From positions 62,001 to 126,000 of the forward strand of contig NZ_SMJW01000001.1 of assembly GCF_004348335.1 (NCBI RefSeq): a DNA stretch of 64,000 nt, read 5' to 3'. Numbering within the stretch: position 1 is the stretch's first letter; every line of letters starts with the position of its first letter. The DNA comes from Actinomadura bangladeshensis. Its GTDB lineage: Bacteria; Actinomycetota; Actinomycetes; Streptosporangiales; Streptosporangiaceae. Below the pieces are notes generated by a model. The model was not told the origin of the DNA and did not search any database. It worked only from the letters and a program-made list of their open reading frames with translations. This document shows, piece by piece, positions 50,649 through 59,901 of this stretch. A program made the position numbers and the translations under genes.

Positions 50649-52132
50649 GATGCGGCGCTCCGGGCCGTCAGGGCGGCGACCAGCGCGTTGCGGTCGAGCT
50701 TGCCGACCGGCGTGAGCGGGAGCCGCTGCATGATCACCACTTCGTCGGGGCGCTTCGGGCCGGCCACCCCGTCCCGGCAGTGCCGGTGGACGTCCGCGGC
50801 GGTGCAGGTGCCGACCACGGCCGCCACCACTCGCTCACCGCGGGCCTGGTCCGGGAGGCCGACGACGCCGACGCCGGCCACACCCGGACACGTCCGGATG
50901 GCGTTCTCGAGGTCGGCGGGATGGATGTTGAAGCCGCCCCGGATGATCAGTTCCTTGCGGCGCCCGGCGATGCGCAAGTGACCGTCGCCGTCAAGGCTGC
51001 CCAGGTCACCGGTGTGCAGCCAGCCGCCGCGGATCGCCTCGGCGGTGGCGGCCTCGTCCCTCCAGTAGCCCGCCATCACGGCGGGGCCGCGCACGATGAT
51101 CTCTCCGATCCGGCCGGGCGGCGCGTCTCGTCCGTCCGGTTCGACGATGCGGACCTCGACCCCCTCGAAGGGGATCCCGACGCTGCCCCTGCGGTGCGGG
51201 CGGGACGGCGAGTCGCCCGCGATCAGCGTGCCCGACTCGGTCAGCCCGTACCCCTCGATCACGCGGACCGGCAGGGCGTCCTCGACGGTCTCGATGAGAT
51301 CGGGCGGGCAGGGCGCACCGCCGACGTAGAGGTTGCGCAGCGAACGCAGTGCGCCCGAATGGACGTGCCCCCGGTCGAGCAGAGCCTGGAGCATGGCCGG
51401 GACGACGTCGGCGACCGTCACCCCCTCCGCCTGCACGGTGGCGGCGAAAGCGTCCGGGGCGAAGCGCCGCCGGACCAGCAGGCGCAGCGGACGCAGGTAG
51501 GTGACCAGGAAGGCGATCAGGCCGAACCCGTGCGACAGGGGAAGGGTGACCAGGCTGACGTCCTCGGGGCCGGCGTCGTCGGCGGTGGCGGCCATCGCGG
51601 CGGCGGCGGTCAGGTTGCGATGGGTGAGCATGACGCCCTTGGACCGGCCGGTGGTGCCGCCCGTGAACAGCACCGCCGCCAGATCCTCTTCGTCGCGCCC
51701 GACCGGGACGGGCTCCGCTTCCACCTCCTTCCACGAGATGTCACCGCCGTCGCCGACCAGCGGGAAGGTCCCGCCTGCGGTGGTGCGGGCCGCCCGCACG
51801 GTCTCCGCGGTGTCCGCGGACACCAGGACGGCGGCGGGTTCGGCGCTGCCCAGGATGTGCGCGACCTCGTCCGGTACCAGGGCCGGCATCAGCGGAGTGA
51901 TCGCGGCACCGGCCCGCCAGATCGCCTCGTAGGCCACGAGGACGTCGACGCCATTGGCCATCATGACCCCGACACGGTCGCCTCGCCGCACGCCCCGCGC
52001 CTGGAGACCGCCGGCGAGCCGGCGGGCCCGCTCGCCGAGCCGGTGGCCGGTCCAGCTCCCCGTGTGGTCGGTGGCCCGGACTCGGTCGCCGTGTCCGGCG
52101 AGGTAGGTGTCGATCAGCTCGACGATGTGCAC
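50645..52132 (-). CDS. AMP-forming acyl-CoA ligase
   Basis: 495-residue fatty-acyl-CoA synthetase-type enzyme. The start is the GTG at 52132 (VHIVELIDTYLAGHG) with GGAG eight bases upstream; the open frame continues far upstream through the SDR and is not real there. The ATP loop LFTGGTTGRSKGVMLTHRNL, VIEGYGLTESG, GGWLHTGDLG and the catalytic Lys in TPVGKLDRNAL are complete. It activates the pathway acid to its CoA ester, consistent with its place early in the operon. Confidence 0.94.
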   Translation of the reverse strand: MHIVELIDTYLAGHGDRVRATDHTGSWTGHRLGERARRLAGGLQARGVRRGDRVGVMMANGVDVLVAYEAIWRAGAAITPLMPALVPDEVAHILGSAEPAAVLVSADTAETVRAARTTAGGTFPLVGDGGDISWKEVEAEPVPVGRDEEDLAAVLFTGGTTGRSKGVMLTHRNLTAAAAMAATADDAGPEDVSLVTLPLSHGFGLIAFLVTYLRPLRLLVRRRFAPDAFAATVQAEGVTVADVVPAMLQALLDRGHVHSGALRSLRNLYVGGAPCPPDLIETVEDALPVRVIEGYGLTESGTLIAGDSPSRPHRRGSVGIPFEGVEVRIVEPDGRDAPPGRIGEIIVRGPAVMAGYWRDEAATAEAIRGGWLHTGDLGSLDGDGHLRIAGRRKELIIRGGFNIHPADLENAIRTCPGVAGVGVVGLPDQARGERVVAAVVGTCTAADVHRHCRDGVAGPKRPDEVVIMQRLPLTPVGKLDRNALVAALTARSAAS

Positions 52133-52146
52133 GTCCGTGACTCCGT

Positions 52147-52947
52147 TCAGAGCATGGGGATGTTGAGGCCGCCGTCGACGACCAGTTCGGCACCGGTCAC
52201 ATAGGACGCCTCGTCGGAGAGGAGGAAGGCCACGCAGCGGGCCACCTCCCATGGGCTGCCGACCCTGCCCAGCGGGATCCGGCCGGCCAGGTCCGGCACA
52301 TGCTCGGCGGGGATCCCCGACAGTGCCCGGCGCAGCATCGTCGAGTCGATGACGCCCGGGAGGACGGTGTTGACCCGGACGTTCATCGGCGCCGCGGTGG
52401 CGGCGGCGTGCCGGGACAGGCCGAGCAGCGCCGCCTTGCTCGTGTCGTACGAGATCCCGGCGCCGCCGGTGCGGTAGGCGTTCAGCGACGACATGTTCAC
52501 CACGGCGCCGCCGCCCGCCCCGGCCATCACCGGCAGTGCGTGCTGGATGGTGAGCAGGTGGCCGCGCACGTTGACCCGCATGATCTGGTCGAAGGTGTCC
52601 GCGGCGGTGTCGGCGACGCTGCCCGCGTCGGCGATGCCCACGTTGTTGACCAGCAGGTTCAGGCCGCCGAACGCCTTGACCGCCGCCGCGACCGCCGCGG
52701 CGCACTGGTCCGGGTCGGCCACGTCGCAGGCAACGGCCTCGGCCCTGCCCCCGGCGCTCCTGATCTCCTCGGCCGTCGCCTCGGCGGCCTCGGCGCGCAG
52801 GTCGGCGACCATGACGGCGGCGCCGTCCCCGGCGCAGGCCAGCGCGGCGGCCCGGCCGTTGCCGATCGGCAGCGGCTCGCCGTCGCGCGGCGGCCCGTCC
52901 GAGCCGCCGCCGATCACCAGCAGCACCTTGTCGTCGAGTCGTCCCAT
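52147..52947 (-). CDS. SDR-family oxidoreductase with extended glycine loop
   Basis: 266 residues. The cofactor loop is long and odd: IGGGSDGPPRDGE then PLPIGNGRAAA replaces the compact TGxxxGxG. NNVG, NMSSLNA and YDTSK are normal, and the end is SYVTGAELVVDGGLNIPML. The loop is probably a family variant rather than a defect, since the Rossmann strands resume correctly (AVMVADLRAE). It lies 14 bp before the ligase start. Confidence 0.9.
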   Translation of the reverse strand: MGRLDDKVLLVIGGGSDGPPRDGEPLPIGNGRAAALACAGDGAAVMVADLRAEAAEATAEEIRSAGGRAEAVACDVADPDQCAAAVAAAVKAFGGLNLLVNNVGIADAGSVADTAADTFDQIMRVNVRGHLLTIQHALPVMAGAGGGAVVNMSSLNAYRTGGAGISYDTSKAALLGLSRHAAATAAPMNVRVNTVLPGVIDSTMLRRALSGIPAEHVPDLAGRIPLGRVGSPWEVARCVAFLLSDEASYVTGAELVVDGGLNIPML

Positions 52948-52971
52948 GGTCCGGTCCTTTCGCGTAGGGGG

Positions 52972-54405
52972 TCAGGCGTGCACGGGCGGGATGCGGCCGG
53001 TCCACGGCATCGCGGCCTCCAGCTGGGACGCGACGCGGATCAGCACGTCCTCGCGGCCGTGCGCGGCGCCGAACTGCACGCCGATGGGCATCCCATCGGC
53101 GGCCCAGTGCAGCGGCAGCGAGATCGCGGGCTGCCCAGTGACGTTGAACGGGACGGTGAAGGCGCTCGCCTCCATGCCGAGGCTGGAGAACGGGTCCTCC
53201 TTCGTGGGCTTGAACAGGCCGAGCGGCGGGGTCTGGCCGGTGAGCGTCGGGGTGAGCAGCAGGTCCCAGCCGTCGTCGGCCCACCACCGCTCGATCTCGC
53301 GGCCCCGCTCGCGGAGCGCGTCGACTCCGGCGGCGTACTGGACGCCGGTGACGGTGCGGCCGACCTCGGTGTAGGCCCAGGTCTGCGGTTCCATGTCGTC
53401 CTCGGAGAGCGGGCGGCCGACCAGGCGGCCGAAGCGCTCGATCTCGCGCAGCACCACCACGCCGACGCAGGGCATGAACTCCATCGGCCAGCTGCCCTGG
53501 CGGAGCACCTCGGGGAACCCGTCCCGCACATCGTGGCCGAGACCGGCGAGGACGTCGGCTACGGCGCGGGCCGCGGCCGCGCATTCGGGATCGACCGCGG
53601 TCTGCCCGGTCGGGTCCTCGGTGAGCACGCCGATGCGGAGCCGCCCGGGGTCGGCACCGACCTCCGCGGCGAACGGGCCGGGCGGTGCCCACGCCCCGAA
53701 GGCGTCGCCCGGCCGGTGGCCGCCGGTGACGTCCAGCAGCGCGGCGCAGTCCCGGACGCTGCGGGTCATCCAGCCCTCGTGCGCCATGCCGGACACGTTG
53801 TCGGAGTCGATCACCTGGGGGCCCTGCGAGACCCGGCCCCGGGTGGGCTTGAGCCCGACGACGCCGCACTTGGCCGCCGGTTCACGGACGGACCCGCCGC
53901 CGTCGCTGCCGTGGGCGACCGGGACCAGGCCCGCCGCGACCGCCGCCGCGGCGCCGCCACTGGATCCGCCGGTGGAGCGGGAGGTGTCCCAGGGGTTGCG
54001 GCAGACGCCCCAGCCGGCGGACTCGGTCGTGGCGACCAGGGCCATCTCGGAGGTGTTGGAGCGCCCGGCCAGGACGAACCCGGCCGCGCGCATCGCCTCG
54101 ACGAAGTAGGTGTCGTGGTCGGCGCGCAGTCCCGCCGCGATGACGCCCTTGATGCCGGCGGCGTAGATGTCGCCCTTGGACGGCATGACCTCCTTGAGGA
54201 GGTACGGGACGCCGCGGAAGGGCCCGTCGGGGGCGTTTTCGGCCTCCGCGCGCGCCTTGTCGGCGAGCGTGACGACGACCGAGTTGAGCTGCGGGTCGAT
54301 CTTGCCGATGCGGGCGAGGGTCTCCTCGACCAGCTCACCCGGGGTGATCTCGTTCCGGCGGACGAGTTCTGCTTGGCCGGTTGCGTCGATGAATGCGTCA
54401 GGCAT
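52972..54405 (-). CDS. Amidase (amidase signature family)
   Basis: 477 residues from MPDAFIDATGQAEL. The Ser-cisSer-Lys triad is visible: Lys in VPYLLKEVM, and the Gly/Ser core RSTGGSSGGAAAAVAAGLVP with HGSDGGGSVREPAA. It hydrolyses an amide, perhaps releasing the acid that the ligase activates. It is the first gene of the region C operon. The 94 bp to the amine oxidase stop hold no motif of the region A type. Confidence 0.92.
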   Translation of the reverse strand: MPDAFIDATGQAELVRRNEITPGELVEETLARIGKIDPQLNSVVVTLADKARAEAENAPDGPFRGVPYLLKEVMPSKGDIYAAGIKGVIAAGLRADHDTYFVEAMRAAGFVLAGRSNTSEMALVATTESAGWGVCRNPWDTSRSTGGSSGGAAAAVAAGLVPVAHGSDGGGSVREPAAKCGVVGLKPTRGRVSQGPQVIDSDNVSGMAHEGWMTRSVRDCAALLDVTGGHRPGDAFGAWAPPGPFAAEVGADPGRLRIGVLTEDPTGQTAVDPECAAAARAVADVLAGLGHDVRDGFPEVLRQGSWPMEFMPCVGVVVLREIERFGRLVGRPLSEDDMEPQTWAYTEVGRTVTGVQYAAGVDALRERGREIERWWADDGWDLLLTPTLTGQTPPLGLFKPTKEDPFSSLGMEASAFTVPFNVTGQPAISLPLHWAADGMPIGVQFGAAHGREDVLIRVASQLEAAMPWTGRIPPVHA

Positions 54406-54499
54406 GAGGCCCTCCCGTGACCGATCTGAATGTTCCGAAGGATGTTCAAGTGACCTGGTCATGTGTACAAATTCAGCATCGAGTGCCGCCTACCGGCTG

Positions 54500-55834
54500 T
54501 CAAGGGGTACCGAGGGCGGCGATGACCTCCGCTGCGGCCCGCTCCCCGGACCGCACCGCGCCCTCCATGTAGTTCATCCAGACCGCGGACGTCTCGGCTC
54601 CCGCCCAGTGGACGCGGTCGAACGGCTCGCGCAGGAGCGGGCCGTAGCGCGTCCACCCGCCCGGTCCGAAGTTGCCGCCGAAGCAGCCCCGCGTCCACGG
54701 TTCGCCCGTCCAGTCGGTCTCCAGGTACTCCGACGGCCGCGCCGCGCGTTCCCCGAAGTACCGGCCGAGCACCTCCAGCACGGCCGCGCGGCGCGCCCCG
54801 GCGGGCAGCCGGGCCAGCGCCCTCGCGTCATCTCCCTGCGAGAAGGCCACGAGCACGCCGTGGGCACCGTCGGGCGGCGAGTTGTCGAAAGTGACCGTGA
54901 CGGGGCCGCGGTCGCGCATCAGGCCGCCGCTCAGTCCCTCGTCCCGCCAGAACGGGGCGCCGTAGAGGCAGTTGATCTTGATGGTCGATCCCGGCGTCAT
55001 CCGCCGGTGGAGGTCGGCGCGCCCGGCCGGCGGCGGCGGGTCGTACTCGATCCGGCCGCCGAGCACGGGCGGGACGGCCACGATCGCGCGCCGGGCGCGC
55101 ACCGTGAGGTCCTCGGCGAGCACCTCCACGCCGTCCGGCGTCTGCCGGACACCGCGGACGGGAGCGCCCAGGCGCAGATCGCCGGGGCCGAGTGCCCCGG
55201 CCAGCCGTACCGAGAGTTCTTGAGCGCCGCCCACGAACCTGCGTTCCTGCGCGCCGCCGGCCACCTCCGTCAGCAGGTCCACCGAACCGGCCGACCGGAT
55301 GTAGGCCAGCACGTGCAGCAGTGACAGCTCCGCCGGCTCGGCAGCGAAGACCGCCGCGGTCACCATGCGCATGACGCCGAACGTGTCCGGTTCTCCGCTG
55401 CTGCGAAGCCAGTCGTCGAAGGGCCGCGCGTCCCATTCGACGGCATGCGCCGCCGCCCAGGGCGCCTCCGGCGGCAACTCCGACGCCATGCGCTCCAGGT
55501 CGGCGAGGAGCCGCTTGGCGCGCTTGTACGCCAGTCGCCCTCCCGCCAGGTCGATGCGCGTCCTGCCCGCGTGGTAGGTGGCGAACGTGGCGACGCCGAG
55601 GTCTCCGGCCAGGACGGCCAGGCGGTCCTGCGTCGGCCCGATGAACTGCCCGCCCGCCTCCACGGCGCCGCCCGGGGCGGGACGGGTCCAGGTCCGGCCG
55701 CCGACCCGGTCGCGCGCCTCGATCACCAGGGGGCGCAGCCCCGCGCGTCGCAGGTCGCGGGCCGCCACCAGCCCGGCCAGGCCCGCCCCGACCACGGCCA
55801 CGTCGGCCGTCTCGTCCCTACTCAGGTCGTCCAC
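54500..55834 (-). CDS. Flavin monoamine oxidase family protein
   Basis: 444 residues. The FAD motif VVGAGLAGLVAARDLRRAGL is followed by EARDRVGGRTWT near residues 40-50, GAVEAGGQFIGPTQ, and C-terminal VHWAGAETSAVWMNYMEGAV. Together these are the MAO signature. It oxidatively deaminates an amine to an aldehyde with H2O2 release. The GTG at 55834 is the best start, overlapping the upstream stop by 17 bp, but its ribosome site is poor. Its place after a dimethylformamidase-like gene suggests it handles an amine product. Confidence 0.9.
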   Translation of the reverse strand: MDDLSRDETADVAVVGAGLAGLVAARDLRRAGLRPLVIEARDRVGGRTWTRPAPGGAVEAGGQFIGPTQDRLAVLAGDLGVATFATYHAGRTRIDLAGGRLAYKRAKRLLADLERMASELPPEAPWAAAHAVEWDARPFDDWLRSSGEPDTFGVMRMVTAAVFAAEPAELSLLHVLAYIRSAGSVDLLTEVAGGAQERRFVGGAQELSVRLAGALGPGDLRLGAPVRGVRQTPDGVEVLAEDLTVRARRAIVAVPPVLGGRIEYDPPPPAGRADLHRRMTPGSTIKINCLYGAPFWRDEGLSGGLMRDRGPVTVTFDNSPPDGAHGVLVAFSQGDDARALARLPAGARRAAVLEVLGRYFGERAARPSEYLETDWTGEPWTRGCFGGNFGPGGWTRYGPLLREPFDRVHWAGAETSAVWMNYMEGAVRSGERAAAEVIAALGTP

Positions 55835-58109
55835 CTCCGTGGATGGTGTCGCGGTCGGGCCCGCACAACGGCTCGCCGGAAGCGAAGGCCCTGAGAACGT
55901 TGTCGGTGATGCGGGAGATGTCGTTGTCGTAGCCGTTGTGGGCGAGCGCGCCGCACCAGGCGATGGAGCCGGTCGAGAAGACGGCGCCCCCGTTCGGATA
56001 GGGCACCAGCACGAGATCCGCCTTGACCGGCCAGTCCGCGGCCCCGATGGGAATGTCGGAGGGGTCCGACTCATAGGACGAGGAGTGGTCCGAGGGCGAC
56101 GACGAGGCCAGCACGGCCGCGCCTTCGGGGGTGCCCAGTGCGGTGTCGGCCCGGTCGACCTCGTATCCGGCGGCACCGTGCTGCTGGACCAGGGAGGGAT
56201 GGTCCCCGAGGAGATCGTGATCGTCCGCGATCCCCTCGAAGACGAACGCAACGTCGGGTTCGCGGCTGCGGGCACTCCGCCGGTAGGGCGCCGCACGGTC
56301 GTAACCGGCGGCCGTGAAACCCACTCCGACAAGTCCCTGCGGAGGTCGCCCGCGGTGCCGCCAGATCCCGCCCGGCTCACCGGTCGTGCTGAGGTGTCCC
56401 TCGCCGGGGCCGGCCGCCCACGCGCGGGCTCCCGCGGTGCGGCGGACCTCGATGACGTGGGGCTCTTCAGGCGAATACGACGTCACCCAGTAGAACCCGT
56501 TGCCCCCGAGGTACATCACCCGTCCGCCGGCGCGGAGATACGCCTGCACGGCGTCGAGCATCCGTTCCGACCAGTACTCGGCATGCGTGCCGATGATGAC
56601 GACCTTGTAGGGCGACAGGAGTTTCGCGCCCTCGCGGTGCAGGATCTCGTCGGTGAGGATGTCGGCCTCGTGCCCCTTGTGGCCGAGCCAGTGCGTCAGG
56701 TGCAGGTCGGCCGGGAGCAGGTGCGGATAGCTGGGAACGTTCTCCCACCTCCCCGGGACGTCGGGGAACTTGAGCCGCACCTTCGGCCGCATCGTGAGGT
56801 TCGGCCGCAGCCGCGACGAATAGCACGTCCCGCTGCCGTCGTCGTGGACGTCGTACAGGCTGAGCAGCCTCATCTCCAGTTCGCCCGGCCGCAGCGGCTC
56901 GCCCTGGTCCTCCCAGGACTGGGTGGCCGCGAGGTTGGCGTAGGCGAGATAGGTCGTGCTGGGGACGAGGTAGGCGATGTCGGAATCCGCCGTGCCCGGC
57001 CTCGGGCGGACGAAGAACGGAACGTGATCCTCGGCGGTGGACGTCCGCAGCCGCGCCGCGTAGATGCCGCTCGGCAGATCCGGCGGCAGCACGAGTTCGA
57101 CATCGGTCTCCCACCCCGCGTCGGTGAGGTCGTCGTCGTGGAAGTGGATCGCGCCGTACTCCCCGGGGGCGCGGTGGAAGACCGTCTCCCGGCCCGTCCA
57201 GTTCCACCCGGTCATCCCCCGGGCGGGCGTGTTCACCGTCCGGCCGTGGAACTGATTCGGGGACAGGTCGATCACGTCCCGCGTGCCGGGCCGCAGCGAG
57301 AAGTCCCATGCCGCGACCAGGCCGTCCGCACGCGCTCCGGCGGCGCCGGCGCGAGCGGACACCTCGATCGCCTCGGCGCCGAGCGGGACGCCGTAGAGGC
57401 GAGGTGCGTCGATCTTGCCGTTGAAGACCGCCGCGACCCGGCGCCCGGCGTCGTGACCCGCGATGATCAGGCGCGCTTCGTTCGGCGCCGGCCCTGGGAT
57501 CGGAGCTTCGACCGCGGCCGTGGAACCGTCGCCCGGCCACCGCACCAGCGCGGTCTGACTCACCCGGACCCTTCCGGTCCCGGAGTCGTAGGACGCCGAG
57601 ACCAGATGCCACCGGCCGGCGCGGAGCGGACGCCCGGTGCCGACCCGCTCGACCGTCTCACCGTCACCGGCCCAGAACTGCGCATCGCCGTCCGCGCCGA
57701 TGAACAGCCCGTACCCTCGGGCCCCGTCCCATTTGGTCAGGAGGCCCTGGACGCCCTTGGCGGGTTGCGTCGGCAGCACCCAGGCATGGAGCGTGATCGC
57801 GCCGACCAGCCGCAGCAGCGGATGGTCGGCGACCTCGACGCAGGACCCGAAGTTCAGCGGCTGTTCCCGGCCGGGGTACTCGCCGGCGGCCGGGCACTCC
57901 AGTTCGGCCTCCAGGAAACCGGGGCCGGCGGGGTTCTCGTCGCCGTGCAGCAGCCGGACCAGGTCGAAGCCGAACCTGGAGGCGGTGCAGCTGACCTTGA
58001 AGGCGACGGTCTCGCCCGGGGCGGCCGTCATCGGGTCGCTGTATCCGACGATCTCGGTGGCGCGCAGTTCACCGTCGAAGGTGATGCGGTCCCGCACCTC
58101 TTCGGACAT
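55818..58109 (-). CDS. N,N-dimethylformamidase large-subunit-like protein
   Basis: 763 residues, start MSEEVRDRITFDG with GAGGAGGG upstream; the length matches DmfA2 (about 760). An N-terminal beta domain and a LamG/concanavalin-like domain (about residues 110-290: GAITLHAWVLPTQ, SYDSGTGRVRVSQT, FNGKIDAPRLYG) are followed by the catalytic amidohydrolase-like part. Candidate iron ligands of the family (two Tyr and one Glu) lie in STTYLAYANL, LLSLYDVHDDG and IGTHAEYWSERM; the assignment is mine. No small-subunit gene is seen nearby. It hydrolyses a C-N bond, but the substrate in a sugar-uptake operon is unlikely to be DMF itself. Confidence 0.85.
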   Translation of the reverse strand: MSEEVRDRITFDGELRATEIVGYSDPMTAAPGETVAFKVSCTASRFGFDLVRLLHGDENPAGPGFLEAELECPAAGEYPGREQPLNFGSCVEVADHPLLRLVGAITLHAWVLPTQPAKGVQGLLTKWDGARGYGLFIGADGDAQFWAGDGETVERVGTGRPLRAGRWHLVSASYDSGTGRVRVSQTALVRWPGDGSTAAVEAPIPGPAPNEARLIIAGHDAGRRVAAVFNGKIDAPRLYGVPLGAEAIEVSARAGAAGARADGLVAAWDFSLRPGTRDVIDLSPNQFHGRTVNTPARGMTGWNWTGRETVFHRAPGEYGAIHFHDDDLTDAGWETDVELVLPPDLPSGIYAARLRTSTAEDHVPFFVRPRPGTADSDIAYLVPSTTYLAYANLAATQSWEDQGEPLRPGELEMRLLSLYDVHDDGSGTCYSSRLRPNLTMRPKVRLKFPDVPGRWENVPSYPHLLPADLHLTHWLGHKGHEADILTDEILHREGAKLLSPYKVVIIGTHAEYWSERMLDAVQAYLRAGGRVMYLGGNGFYWVTSYSPEEPHVIEVRRTAGARAWAAGPGEGHLSTTGEPGGIWRHRGRPPQGLVGVGFTAAGYDRAAPYRRSARSREPDVAFVFEGIADDHDLLGDHPSLVQQHGAAGYEVDRADTALGTPEGAAVLASSSPSDHSSSYESDPSDIPIGAADWPVKADLVLVPYPNGGAVFSTGSIAWCGALAHNGYDNDISRITDNVLRAFASGEPLCGPDRDTIHGGGRPE

Positions 58110-58123
58110 GTCCGTATCCCTCC

Positions 58124-58963
58124 TCACCCGCGCAGGGTGCTGACGTAGCCCTTCATGGCCGTGCGCTGCATGAACGCGTAGCCGGCCAGCACCGGGGCGA
58201 GTGCGATCAGCGTGCTGGCGAAGATCAGCGGCCAGTCGGCGGAGAACCTGCCGACCAGGGTGTAGACCGCCACGGGCAGGGTCACCCGGTCGGTGCCGCC
58301 CACGACCACCAGCGCGACGAAGAAGTCGTTCCAGACGAACAGGCCGGTCAGCGCCGCCACCACCCCGGTGGCCGGGCGGGCCAGGGGGAAGACGATCCGC
58401 GCCAGGATCCGCAGGGACGAGGCACCGTCCACCCGGGCGGCCTCCTCGTAGGCGGCCGGCAGCCCCCGGATGAACCCCGCGTACAGGAAGACGGCCAGGG
58501 GTGTCTGCAGCCCCAGGTAGACCAGGATCAGCCCGGCGCGCGTCCCGGCCAGCCCCGTGTCCACGAGGAACACGTACAGCGGGATGACGCCGAGCTGGAT
58601 CGGCATGATCATCGCGAGCATGAACAGGCCGGACAGCAGCCCCGACAGCCGGGACGTCCGGCGGGCCAGCACGTAGCCGGCGGGCGCGGCCGTGAGCACG
58701 AGCAGCAGCACCACCACCGCCGTCGTCAGGACGCTGTTGAACAGGGCCTGGCCGAACGAGACCGTGCCTCCGCCCGCCTGCTCCCAGGCCTGGGCCAGGT
58801 TGGCGGTCGTCGGGCTCGACGGCGGCGCGAACGACGAACCCGCCGCCTCGCCCGGCGTCTTGAACGCCGTCGTCACGACGAAGTAGATCGGCATCAGCAC
58901 CGGGATCGCCGCGACCCACAGGCCGGCCTCCCGGAACGCCGTCCATCGCGAGTACCCGTGCAT
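58124..58963 (-). CDS. Carbohydrate ABC transporter permease (MalG-like)
   Basis: 279 residues with six membrane helices. The EAA loop EEAARVDGASSLRILARIVFP is of the MalG/CUT1 kind. The start shares TGATG with the upstream permease stop. FFVALVVVGGTDRVTLPVAV is the usual MalG end region. Confidence 0.94.
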   Translation of the reverse strand: MHGYSRWTAFREAGLWVAAIPVLMPIYFVVTTAFKTPGEAAGSSFAPPSSPTTANLAQAWEQAGGGTVSFGQALFNSVLTTAVVVLLLVLTAAPAGYVLARRTSRLSGLLSGLFMLAMIMPIQLGVIPLYVFLVDTGLAGTRAGLILVYLGLQTPLAVFLYAGFIRGLPAAYEEAARVDGASSLRILARIVFPLARPATGVVAALTGLFVWNDFFVALVVVGGTDRVTLPVAVYTLVGRFSADWPLIFASTLIALAPVLAGYAFMQRTAMKGYVSTLRG

Positions 58964-59901
58964 CACCGGCTCCTTGAGCGCAGCAGGCGCACCTGCACGA
59001 AGCAGACGGCGAACACCAGGGCGACCAGCAGCAGGGCGACCGCCGCGCTGTAGCCGTACCGGCCGGTGACGAACGCCTGCTTGTAGACGTAGGTTCCGAG
59101 CGTCTCGCTGGCTCCGGACGGCCCGCCGCCGGTGAGCGCCATCACCTGGTCGAACGCCATGAACGCGAGGATCGTCGACAGGACCGTGCCCACCATCACC
59201 GAGGGGAGCAGCAGCGGCAGCGTGACATGGCGGAAGGACCGCCAGGCCCCGGCGCCGTCCACCGCCGCCGCCTCCAGCACCTCGGTCTGGACGCCCTGGA
59301 GGCCGGCCGTGTAGATCAGCATGTGCAGGCCGGAGAACTGCCACACCATCACCACGACGACCATCAGCAGAGCGGTCGCCGGGCTGCCCAGCCACGGATG
59401 CGCGGCGGCCCCCAGGCCGCCGGCCCGGAGCGCCTCGTTGAGCGGGCCGCCGGCGTCCAGGATGTACTTCCACACGTAGGCGACCACGAGCGGGCTCACG
59501 ACCGCCGGGAGGAAGAACACGGTCCGCAGCACGTTGCGGGTCCTGAGCGAGCGGGCCAGCCCGAGCGCCAGGCCCAGCCCCACGGCGTTCACCCCGACCA
59601 CGTAGAGGACGGTCAGCACCATGGTGTGGAGCAGGACGCCCCGGCCCTCCGGCTCGGTCAGGAACTCGCGGAAGTTCCCGAGCCCTGTCCAGCCCGGTGA
59701 CGTCAGGCCGTCCCAGTCCGTGAACGCGTACCCCGCGCCGAGCAGCGACGGTCCCAGCAGCAGCCCGAAGCAGAGCAGGGTGGACGGTATGAGGAACGAC
59801 ATGGGCACCCGGTGGACGGCGCGCCGCCGGCGCCCGCCGGCAGCGCGCCGCCGGGCCGGGGCCGCCCGGTGCCCTGCCCTCAGGGCGCCGTGGGCGTCCA
59901 C
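58963..59901 (-). CDS. Carbohydrate ABC transporter permease (MalF-like)
   Basis: 312 residues from the GTG at 59901 (overlapping the binding-protein stop by 22 bp); a shorter start at MSFLIPST (59802) is possible. An Arg-rich cytoplasmic head precedes six membrane helices. The EAA loop is LEAAAVDGAGAWRSFRHVTLP, and GPSGASETLGTYVYKQAF is typical of CUT1 MalF-like subunits. No ATPase gene is present in the operon, so a shared MsiK-type ATPase elsewhere must energise it. Confidence 0.9.
   Translation of the reverse strand: MDAHGALRAGHRAAPARRRAAGGRRRRAVHRVPMSFLIPSTLLCFGLLLGPSLLGAGYAFTDWDGLTSPGWTGLGNFREFLTEPEGRGVLLHTMVLTVLYVVGVNAVGLGLALGLARSLRTRNVLRTVFFLPAVVSPLVVAYVWKYILDAGGPLNEALRAGGLGAAAHPWLGSPATALLMVVVVMVWQFSGLHMLIYTAGLQGVQTEVLEAAAVDGAGAWRSFRHVTLPLLLPSVMVGTVLSTILAFMAFDQVMALTGGGPSGASETLGTYVYKQAFVTGRYGYSAAVALLLVALVFAVCFVQVRLLRSRSR

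Noticed and set aside
52133-53869. Very long N-terminal extension of the AMP-ligase frame
   Set aside because: The extension is Arg/Gly-rich and lies over the SDR and amidase genes in another frame; the ligase begins at the GTG at 52132.
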